Shown in pieces: positions 25,787 to 33,146 of a stretch of DNA of 64,000 bases. How positions within the stretch are numbered: position 1 is the first letter of the stretch; every line of letters begins with the position of its first letter. The notes beneath the pieces are model-generated. The model searched no databases. It was not told the origin of the DNA and saw only the letters and a list, made by a program, of their open reading frames with translations. This DNA is from Planctomycetota bacterium (GTDB lineage Bacteria > Planctomycetota > B15-G4), in the NCBI GenBank assembly GCA_029259745.1, contig JAJDEO010000004.1, positions 158,563 to 222,562 of the forward strand. The letters run 5' to 3'. Position numbers and translations under genes: made by a program.

Positions 25787-26872
25787 ATGAGCGGCACCTA
25801 CCCCTGTGGAACACCCCGCGACGACGGTGCGTCGGTCCGTGGCGATCTCGCCGACGGTCACTCCGATGGCCTCGAGCCGATCCACTCGCTCGACCTCGAA
25901 GCGACGACGAGCATCGACGCGCTCGTGCGCGGGATGGCGGGCACGGCGTTCGGCGGGCGCAACCTCGGTGAAGCCGCCGACGTCTACGAAGCCATGGTGC
26001 GCGACCCGGCCTGTCATCGCGTCCTCACGCTTTCGGGCGCGATGACGATCGCGAAACAGGGCCTCGTCATCGCCGACATGATCGACCGCGGGTGGGTCCA
26101 GGCGATCGTCTCGACGGGCGCCCTCATGACGCACGGTCTCGTCGAAACCGCCGGCATGCTGCACTTCAAGCACGACCCGGCCATGAGCGACGAGGAGCTC
26201 ATGCGTAAGGGTTACAACCGCGTTTACGACACGATCGAACTCGAACAGAACCTCGACGACACCGAGCGCCTCGTCTCTTCGATCCTCGACGGCGTGCCGG
26301 ACGACGACGTCCTCTGCAGCCACTCGATCACGTCGATGATCGGCAAGCACCTCTCCGAGCAGGGCGACGGGCGCGGACCGCTGCGCTCGGCCTACGAGAA
26401 GGGCGTGCCCGTCTACATTCCGGCGTTCACGGACTCCGAGCTCGGCCTCGACGTCGCGACGCACAACCACGCGCGCCGCCTCGCCGGACGGACGCCGCTG
26501 CGCTTCGATCCCTTCCTCGACCTCGACCACTTCCACGCCCGGTTCATCGAGCACACCACCCACGGGATCCTGACGATCGGCGGCGGGGTCCCGCGCAACT
26601 GGGCGCAGCAGGTCGCGCCGTACATCGACATCCTCGGCAAGCGCGTCCCCGAACTCGCCCATCCGCCGCAGCGCTACCGCTACGCCGTCCGCATCTGTCC
26701 CGAACCTGTCGAGTGGGGTGGGCTCTCGGGCTGCAGCTACAGCGAGTCGGTGAGTTGGGGCAAGATCGTTCCGGCCTCGGAAGGCGGGCGTTGGGCCGAG
26801 GTCAAGGCCGATGCCACGATCGCCTGGCCGCTGATCATCAAGGCCGTCATGGAACGCGTCGACAAGAGCTGA
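25787..26872 (+). CDS. Deoxyhypusine synthase-like protein
   Basis: 361 residues. Belongs to the DHS-like family: GMAGTAFGGRNLGEA, LTLSGAMTIAKQGLVIADMI, STGALMTHGLVE, VYIPAFTDSELGLD, and, near the C-terminus, SESVSWGKI with the Lys matching the family's catalytic Lys, then EVKADATIAWPLI. In archaea and eukaryotes DHS transfers the aminobutyl group of spermidine to eIF5A. Bacteria have no eIF5A, so bacterial homologues are thought to make polyamines such as homospermidine, or to act on an unknown substrate (from general knowledge). Key residues look conserved, so it is probably active. Stand-alone gene. Confidence 0.9.
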   Translation: MSGTYPCGTPRDDGASVRGDLADGHSDGLEPIHSLDLEATTSIDALVRGMAGTAFGGRNLGEAADVYEAMVRDPACHRVLTLSGAMTIAKQGLVIADMIDRGWVQAIVSTGALMTHGLVETAGMLHFKHDPAMSDEELMRKGYNRVYDTIELEQNLDDTERLVSSILDGVPDDDVLCSHSITSMIGKHLSEQGDGRGPLRSAYEKGVPVYIPAFTDSELGLDVATHNHARRLAGRTPLRFDPFLDLDHFHARFIEHTTHGILTIGGGVPRNWAQQVAPYIDILGKRVPELAHPPQRYRYAVRICPEPVEWGGLSGCSYSESVSWGKIVPASEGGRWAEVKADATIAWPLIIKAVMERVDKS

Positions 26873-26902
26873 GATCCGGCCGACGCGCTCCGTTCACGTG
26901 CG

Positions 26903-27337
26903 TCACGCCTCGGCCATCTTGCGCTCGTCGAAGTCCGCGGCGAGCGACTGCGCCTTGGCTTCCGAAATCACCTTGCGCGCCTTCGGGAAGACCTCGTCTT
27001 CCTCCTCGTCGACGTGGTGCACGACGTCGTGGCCGAGCGTCTTGAAGCGCGTCAGCCACCCGGAGCTCGACATGTCCATGTCGTCGAGTTCCTCGAGGAG
27101 GTCGGCGGCTTCCTTGTGTTCTGCGACGGAGTGGCGCGCCTTCTCCTGCGTGTCAGGGTGCGCGATCAACTCGGCGTAGAAGACCTGCTCTTCGGCGTTG
27201 GCGTGGGCCTCGAGCTCTGTCTTGAATTTGTTCCACAACTCTCGGCGATCGGCGCTGTCGCCGGAAGTCTCGGCGAGCCGGCGGACGAGGTCGCGCTGAC
27301 GATCGTGGTCGGTCTCGAGTCGTTCGTAGATGTCCAT
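26903..27337 (-). CDS. Hemerythrin HHE-domain protein
   Basis: 144 residues. A four-helix HHE cation-binding domain with His/Glu ligands spread along it: LETDHDRQRDL, ELEAHANAEEQVFY, RHSVAEHKEAAD and HDVVHHVDEEEDEVFP. Such proteins bind a di-iron centre and take part in oxygen/NO sensing or storage. RBS AAAGGAA lies before the ATG. The 30-nt gap to the convergent DHS-like gene is small. No visible partner gene. Confidence 0.92.
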   Translation of the reverse strand: MDIYERLETDHDRQRDLVRRLAETSGDSADRRELWNKFKTELEAHANAEEQVFYAELIAHPDTQEKARHSVAEHKEAADLLEELDDMDMSSSGWLTRFKTLGHDVVHHVDEEEDEVFPKARKVISEAKAQSLAADFDERKMAEA

Positions 27338-27471
27338 CAAACGGATTCCTTTGTAGAAACGGGGGGCGAGACTGCCGCAAAGCAGCTCGTCGACGCAGCG
27401 TGCACCGCAAGTCATCACGCGCGCAGCTTGGTCCCGAGCAAAGAGCAACTCCCGTGCCGATCGCCGCTCGC

Positions 27472-27882
27472 TCAGCGGTCCGCCGTGCGGACGCGGAACA
27501 TCAAGCCCGACCACGTCTCATCGATCGCGCAGATCTTCGTGTCGACCAGCCCGGCGTCGAGTCCGACGTATTGCACGACGTCGAAGGACAGGTCGGTAGT
27601 GACGCCGGAGGTCTTCTTCGGCCACCCGACCCAGAGCGCGCCGGTCGGTTGCAGACGCTTGGCGATTCCGGCGAAGCGTCGACGCAGCACGGACGCTTTC
27701 GTGACGAACAGCACGACGACGTCGAGCGCAGCGGCGCGCGCGCCCACGTGCACGACGTCTTCGGGAAGCGCGCCGAGCGTGCGCTCGAAATCGGGCGGGG
27801 CATCGACGAGCAGCAGTCGATGCCCCGCCTTGATCGCCAGCTTCTTCGCCAGCGGTGTTCCCGAGTATCCCGCGGGACTCAT
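27472..27882 (-). CDS. DUF3052 family protein
   Basis: 136 residues. Typical DUF3052: GYSGTPLAKKLAIKAG at the start, LFVTKASVLRRRF in the middle, GALWVGWPKK, and WSGLMFRVR at the end. Function unknown. The ATG overlaps the TGA of the upstream cystathionine beta-synthase gene (ATGA), indicating coupled translation. Overlapping ends suggest an operon but not necessarily a shared pathway. Confidence 0.9.
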   Translation of the reverse strand: MSPAGYSGTPLAKKLAIKAGHRLLLVDAPPDFERTLGALPEDVVHVGARAAALDVVVLFVTKASVLRRRFAGIAKRLQPTGALWVGWPKKTSGVTTDLSFDVVQYVGLDAGLVDTKICAIDETWSGLMFRVRTADR

Positions 27883-29258
27883 GCCGGAGCCGGCGCGTTT
27901 CCGTGCGAGAGATACTCGATGAGGTCGAGCTTCGAGAGCAATGTGATCAGTCGGCCGTCGTCGTCGAGCACGAGCGCCGTTTCGCCGCGCATGAACGATG
28001 ACGTCAGCATCTCCGACGGATCGCCCATCGCCACGGTCGAGACGCGACGACACATGACCTCGGCGATCACCGTGCTCATCGTGCAACGTCCCTCGACGAG
28101 CGCACTGAGCACGTCGGTTTCCGTGACGATACCGCGCAGCTCGCTCGACTCGCCGACAACCGGCAACTGCGAGACGCCGTGGTCCTTCATGACCCCGACG
28201 GCGTCGCCGACGAGCTGGTTCTCGCGGATCGTGAAGATCTCGCGCGGCGGCATGCGGCGCACGATGTCAGCGACCTCACCCTCCGTGAGCGTGTCCTCGG
28301 TGAAGCGGTTCTCTGCCATCCAGCGGTCGTCGAGGAACTTCGTCATGTAGTTGCGGACGCCGTCCGCGAGGATCGTCAGCACGCGTTCGCCGGGCTTCAT
28401 CGTCTTGGCGTGCTCGAGCGTCGCCCACATGGCCGAACCACACGAGCCACCGCAGAGCAGACCTTCGCGACGAATGAGCTTGCGCGCCATGAGGAAGCTG
28501 TCGCGGTCGCGCGTCTTGATCCAGGTGTCGACGAGATCCCGATCCATGACGTCGGGAATAAAGTCGTAACCGATCCCTTCGACCTTGTACGAGCCGACTT
28601 CATCGGTGGGCAGGCCCGCGATGATCGAGCCGACGGGGTCGACGCCGACGATGCGGCAGTTCGGCATCTCACGCTTGAGGCGCTTCGCGATGCCGCTGAG
28701 CGTACCGCCCGTGCCCACCGTGGCGACGAACGCATCGAGCTTGCCATCGCAGGCCTCGAGGATCTCGCCGGCCGTCTTCTCTTCGTGGACGTTCGGGTTG
28801 TCGGGGTTTCTGTATTGGTCGAGGATGCGCGAGCGCGGGATGTGCTCGTTGAGACTCAACGCCACGCCGATGTGACTATCGGGCGCGTCGAACGCAGCCT
28901 CGGTCGGCGTGCGGTAGATCTCGGCACCGAGCGCCTCGAGCACGACCTGCTTCTCGCGGCTCATCTTCTCGGGCATCGTGATGATGCAGCGGTAGCCGCG
29001 AACGGCGGCCGCCATCGCGAGACCGATGCCGGTGTTGCCCGACGTCGCCTCGATGAGCGTGTCACCCGGCTCGATCTCGCCGCGCGCCTCGGCTTGCTGG
29101 AGCATGTGGACGCCGATGCGGTCCTTCACGGAGCCGCCCGGGTTCAGGAACTCGAGCTTGGCGAGCACCTCGGGGGGCAGTCCGCGCGAGACGTGGTTGA
29201 TGCGGACGACGGGCGTCTCGCCGACGACGTCGAGGATGTTGTCGTAGATCTTGGCCAC
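27879..29258 (-). CDS. Cystathionine beta-synthase (PLP domain plus two CBS domains)
   Basis: 459 residues from a GTG start (VAKIYDNILDVVGETP). The PLP-dependent fold has the Lys in NPGGSVKDRIG, the phosphate loop TSGNTG, and GTGGTLSGIAKRLK. A tandem CBS-domain pair forms the last 130 residues (FTIRENQLVGDAVGVM..., TVIAEVMCRRVSTV), the architecture of eukaryotic-type cystathionine beta-synthase. It condenses serine and homocysteine to cystathionine or acts as a cysteine synthase. The CBS pair may bind an adenosyl ligand. Its TGA overlaps the DUF3052 start; it is divergent from the sulfatase-like lipoprotein gene. Confidence 0.93.
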   Translation of the reverse strand: MAKIYDNILDVVGETPVVRINHVSRGLPPEVLAKLEFLNPGGSVKDRIGVHMLQQAEARGEIEPGDTLIEATSGNTGIGLAMAAAVRGYRCIITMPEKMSREKQVVLEALGAEIYRTPTEAAFDAPDSHIGVALSLNEHIPRSRILDQYRNPDNPNVHEEKTAGEILEACDGKLDAFVATVGTGGTLSGIAKRLKREMPNCRIVGVDPVGSIIAGLPTDEVGSYKVEGIGYDFIPDVMDRDLVDTWIKTRDRDSFLMARKLIRREGLLCGGSCGSAMWATLEHAKTMKPGERVLTILADGVRNYMTKFLDDRWMAENRFTEDTLTEGEVADIVRRMPPREIFTIRENQLVGDAVGVMKDHGVSQLPVVGESSELRGIVTETDVLSALVEGRCTMSTVIAEVMCRRVSTVAMGDPSEMLTSSFMRGETALVLDDDGRLITLLSKLDLIEYLSHGNAPAPA

Positions 29259-29400
29259 GGGGGGCGCTCCAAGGTTCGGGGCTCCGACCACCGCCGAACG
29301 AGACGGGGTCGGATCCTCGATTGTAAGAATGACGGAACATAACGCGACCGGCTGGTCCGCAGAACGCTGTCTCGCCGGGCGGCTGGTAGACTCCGCGGCC

Positions 29401-30972
29401 ATGCGCCGATCCTCCGCTCTCTTCGCCTTCGCCGCGTTCGCGGGCCTCCTCGCCGGCTGTAGCGACAGCTCGACGACCGATGGCCCCTCTCGTGACACGA
29501 CCGAGCCGGCGGCCGCCGAATCGGCCGAGCCCTCTTCGCCGGGCGCCTACGTCGCATCCACGACACCCCCGACCGACCCGGGCAACGTCCTCATCATCAG
29601 CCTCGACACGCTGCGCGCCGACCACCTCCAGACCTACGGCTACCGGCGCCCGACCGCACCGAACATCGACGCCCTGGCCCGCGCCGGCGCCGTCTTCACC
29701 CAGGCGATCGCCACGGCCAACTGGACGCTCCCCACCCACGCGTCGATGCTGACGGGCCTGCTGCCGCCCAAGCACCGCGTCGAGACGAAGAACGACCGTC
29801 TCAACGACGCGCGCGCCACGCTCGGCCAAGAGCTGACGGCGCGTGGCTACCGCTCGGTCGGCTACGTCTCGAATCCCTTCCTCGATGCGCGCTACGGCTA
29901 CGCGCGCGGGTTCGACGAGTGGCGCCAGCCGCGCGACTTCGTCTTCGAGAAGGCCGGCGAGCAGGCCGGGTCGATCTCCGGGTACCGACCGCCTCAGCCG
30001 TTCGTCCGCACCGAAGACTACTTCGTCGACCAGACGAGCCCGCAGGTGCTCGACCTCGCGCTCGACTTCCTCGAAGGTCACGCCGCGCTCGATGATCCCT
30101 TCTGCCTCTTCCTGCACTTCAACGACGTGCACAGCGACTACATCCCGCCAGCGCCCTACGACCGCAGCTACACCGACGGCTACGACGGCGCGCTGAACGT
30201 CGAGAACTACCCGCACAACGAGTCGGTCTACCCGGGCATGCCGACCGAAGATCTCGAGTACGTGCGCGCGCTCTACGACGGTGAGATCAGTTGGGTCGAC
30301 GAGCACCTCGGGCGACTCTTCGCGACCCTCGAGCGACTCGGATTCGCGGACGACACGCTCGTCGTGCTGACCGCGGACCACGGCGAGGGATTCCTCGAGC
30401 GCGGCAAGAAAGAGCATCACTACGGCGTCTACCGTGAACTCGTGCACGTCCCGCTGATCGTGCGCTTCCCGGGGCGCGTGGCGGCAGGACAGCGGATCGA
30501 GTCGCTCGCGAGCCAGGTCGACATCGGCCCGACGATCCTGGGGTTGCTCGGTATCGACGGTCTGCCCGAGGCCGACGGTGTCGACTGGTCGGGCGTGCTG
30601 CGGGGTGACGACGACGCTGCGCCGGCGCGCACCGAGATCGTCTCGCGCGGCGTGCTGTATCCCGAAAAGGGCGACGAGGCGTCGCTCGTCTGGTCGGTCC
30701 GAACCGACGACCACACCGTGCATGGACGCCGGAAGAAGTCGGCCAAGGGCACGAAGTTCGAGGTCTTCGACCGCCGCGTCGACCCGTACGAACTCGCACC
30801 GCTTGCCGTCGAGAACGCGGCCTGGCGCCCGTTGATCGAGCGCCTGCTGGCCGTGCAGGACGAGGTGACGGCCGCGGCCGACGCCCTGCCGATGGCCGAC
30901 AGCAACGACATCCTCGAAGACGACGCGGCGCTGATCGAGCGCATGGAACAGCTCGGCTACCTGAAGCGCTGA
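29401..30972 (+). CDS. Sulfatase-superfamily lipoprotein with Thr at the nucleophile position
   Basis: 523 residues. Lipobox LLAGC gives Cys20. After a Ser/Thr/Pro/Glu-rich linker, the alkaline-phosphatase-superfamily core begins at GNVLIISLDTLRADH (metal Asp69 and Asp74). The position normally occupied by the formylglycine Cys/Ser of C/S-x-P-x-R is WTLPTHASMLTG, i.e. Thr109 and His113 replace Cys and Arg. The second metal site (LTADHGEGFLE) is intact. It is therefore unlikely to be a true arylsulfatase; a phosphodiesterase or phosphotransferase with a Thr nucleophile, as in NPP-like enzymes, is the better guess. Its TGA overlaps the next gene's ATG by one base (TGATG). Confidence 0.88.
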   Translation: MRRSSALFAFAAFAGLLAGCSDSSTTDGPSRDTTEPAAAESAEPSSPGAYVASTTPPTDPGNVLIISLDTLRADHLQTYGYRRPTAPNIDALARAGAVFTQAIATANWTLPTHASMLTGLLPPKHRVETKNDRLNDARATLGQELTARGYRSVGYVSNPFLDARYGYARGFDEWRQPRDFVFEKAGEQAGSISGYRPPQPFVRTEDYFVDQTSPQVLDLALDFLEGHAALDDPFCLFLHFNDVHSDYIPPAPYDRSYTDGYDGALNVENYPHNESVYPGMPTEDLEYVRALYDGEISWVDEHLGRLFATLERLGFADDTLVVLTADHGEGFLERGKKEHHYGVYRELVHVPLIVRFPGRVAAGQRIESLASQVDIGPTILGLLGIDGLPEADGVDWSGVLRGDDDAAPARTEIVSRGVLYPEKGDEASLVWSVRTDDHTVHGRRKKSAKGTKFEVFDRRVDPYELAPLAVENAAWRPLIERLLAVQDEVTAAADALPMADSNDILEDDAALIERMEQLGYLKR

Positions 30973-32402
30973 TGCGAGCTGCACTGACATTCGCGCTCCT
31001 CGTCACCTGCGCTCTCGGCGCCCACGCGTCGACACGCGACGACGGTGCGCGCCCCAACATCCTCTTCATCGTCGCCGACGACCAGTCGCCGTTCGATCTC
31101 CGCGCTTACCGCCCGTCGTCGCGCCTCGAGACACCGACGATCGACCGGCTCGCCGCCGAGGGCATGGTGCTCGACGCGGCCTATCACATGGGTTCCTGGT
31201 CGGGTGCCGTGTGCACGCCGTCGCGCCACATGATCATGAGCGGTCGCAGCGTGTGGCACCTGCCGAAGCGCGGCGTGGCTGGCGAGGGCGCCAATCCCGA
31301 GTGCCCCGAGGATCTCGCCGATCATACGTTGGCGGCCGTCTTCAACGCTGCCGGCTACGCGACGATGCGCACGTGCAAACTCGGCAACAGCTACGAAGCC
31401 GCGAACGCGCAGTTCAGCGTGCGCCGCGATGCCACGAAACGCGGGGCGTCGTCCGATTCAGGAAGCGCGTGGCACGCCGACCAGGTGCTCGACTACCTCG
31501 ACACACGCGAGCGCGATGCCGACGAGCGTCCCTTCCTGATCTACTTCGGCTTCTCGCACCCCCACGATCCGCGCATGGCACCCGAGGCTCTGCTCGAACG
31601 CTACGGCGCGTCGAACGACGGCCCGAGCGACGTCATCCCAGCCGAGGCACCGCCGCTACCGCCGAACTACCTACCCGAGCACCCCTTCCACCACGGTCAC
31701 CCGCACCTGCGCGACGAAGTCGCCGTGCAAGGCGTGCTCGAACGTCGCGACGAAGCCACGATCCGCAACGAGATCGGACGACAATTCGCATGCAGCGAGA
31801 ACATCGACATGCAGATCGCGCGCGTGCTCGAGAAGCTCGAAGCGCTGGGCGAGCTGGACAACACGTACGTCGTCTACACGTCCGACCACGGCATGGCGAT
31901 CGGGCGCCACGGGCTCCAAGGAAAACAGAATCTCTACGAGCACACGTGGCGCGTGCCTCTGATCGTGCGCGGCCCGGGCATCGCCGCCGGGTCACGCGCG
32001 CCGGGCAACGTCTACCTGCTCGACTGCCTCGCGACACTGTGCGACCTCACGGGACTTGCGCCGCCGGCGTCCAACGAAGGGCATAGCTTCCGCGGCGTGC
32101 TCGAAGGGCGCGACCGCACGGTGCGTGAGGTTCTCTTCGGCGTCTACGCGGGCGGCACGAAGCCCGGCATGCGCTCGGTTCGAAAGGGCGACTGGAAGCT
32201 CATCAAGTACGACGTCCTCGACGGCGCCGTGCGGCAGACGCAGCTCTTCGAGCTTGCGAGCAATCCGTGGGAGCTGATCGACGACAACCTCGCCGAGGAC
32301 GAACGTCATCGCGCGAAACGACTCGAACTCGAGGCGCTGCTCCTCGCGGAGATGGAACGTCTCGACGATCCCTATCGACTCTGGGATCAGCCCGAGCGCT
32401 GA
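30972..32402 (+). CDS. Exported sulfatase (canonical Cys type)
   Basis: 476 residues. Signal peptide ends near HAS-TRDD. Sulfatase core: FIVADDQSPFD with the metal Asp pair, and the formylglycine motif CTPSR (Cys81 to Arg85), followed by HMIMSGRSVWHLP. The second metal site is YTSDHGMAIGRHG. It should hydrolyse a sulfate ester after maturation by a formylglycine-generating enzyme, which is not encoded in this window. The ATG overlaps the stop of the upstream Thr-type paralogue (TGATG), so both are co-expressed; the substrate is unknown. Confidence 0.93.
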   Translation: MRAALTFALLVTCALGAHASTRDDGARPNILFIVADDQSPFDLRAYRPSSRLETPTIDRLAAEGMVLDAAYHMGSWSGAVCTPSRHMIMSGRSVWHLPKRGVAGEGANPECPEDLADHTLAAVFNAAGYATMRTCKLGNSYEAANAQFSVRRDATKRGASSDSGSAWHADQVLDYLDTRERDADERPFLIYFGFSHPHDPRMAPEALLERYGASNDGPSDVIPAEAPPLPPNYLPEHPFHHGHPHLRDEVAVQGVLERRDEATIRNEIGRQFACSENIDMQIARVLEKLEALGELDNTYVVYTSDHGMAIGRHGLQGKQNLYEHTWRVPLIVRGPGIAAGSRAPGNVYLLDCLATLCDLTGLAPPASNEGHSFRGVLEGRDRTVREVLFGVYAGGTKPGMRSVRKGDWKLIKYDVLDGAVRQTQLFELASNPWELIDDNLAEDERHRAKRLELEALLLAEMERLDDPYRLWDQPER

Positions 32403-32420
32403 GGCGCGGCATCGCGCGCG

Positions 32421-32981
32421 TCAGAAGAGATGCCCCGGCGCCGGCGCCAGGTTACGCGTCCGCGCGACGCGTCGTTCGAGCGCGAGCAGCTTCGGCTTCA
32501 CGCCGACACCGCCCGAGAAACCGCCGAGGCTCCCGTCGCTCGCGACGACGCGATGACACGGAATCACGAGCGGCAACCGGTTCGCTCCGTTCGCGGCGCC
32601 GCACGCGCGCACGGCCGTGGGATGACCCGCCGCCGTGGCGAGTTCCTTGTACGACACCGTCGAGCCGTACGGCACCTCGCGGAGCGCGTTCCAGATCGCG
32701 CGCTGGAACGGCGTCCCGTCGATCGCGAGCACGAGCGGGTCGAAGTCGATGCGCTCACCGGCGATCCAGTTCGTGATGACTTCGATGGCCTCGGCGTTGC
32801 GGCCGAGCTCTTCGACGACAGTCTCGCCGGTGCGCTGCGTGCGGCACGCCACCCAGTCACGCAGCAGCGGGATACGGTCGACACCCGGCGTCGTCGTCGC
32901 GACGATCCCGACCGTAGACGACACGACACCGCACGGGCCGAGCTCGGTGTCGAAGACGGAGAGGTGGAGGGCGTCGGTCAC
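32421..32981 (-). CDS. ogt: Methylated-DNA-protein cysteine methyltransferase (Ogt/MGMT)
   Basis: 186 residues. It repairs O6-alkylguanine by suicide transfer to its active-site Cys. Seen: FQRAIWNALREVPYGSTVSYKELA, then PTAVRACGAANGANRLPLVIPCHRVV with acceptor Cys142, and GGFSGG. The N-terminal 70 residues are a variable ribonuclease-like domain. Convergent with the sulfatase gene, 18 nt apart. Confidence 0.95.
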   Translation of the reverse strand: MTDALHLSVFDTELGPCGVVSSTVGIVATTTPGVDRIPLLRDWVACRTQRTGETVVEELGRNAEAIEVITNWIAGERIDFDPLVLAIDGTPFQRAIWNALREVPYGSTVSYKELATAAGHPTAVRACGAANGANRLPLVIPCHRVVASDGSLGGFSGGVGVKPKLLALERRVARTRNLAPAPGHLF

Positions 32982-33146
32982 GGCGAGGGCTCGTCAGCGG
33001 TACGCGGAAGGACCGCTGCCATGGTCGCCTGTCGGCCTCCCCGAAGAGAAGCCGCGAGTTGGAACGCCCTTCGATTCAAGGCGGAGTGCGGGATCGACGC
33101 CGCCGACCCACGACCGTGCGAATGCCGTGCAAATCCTGCACCGCGC

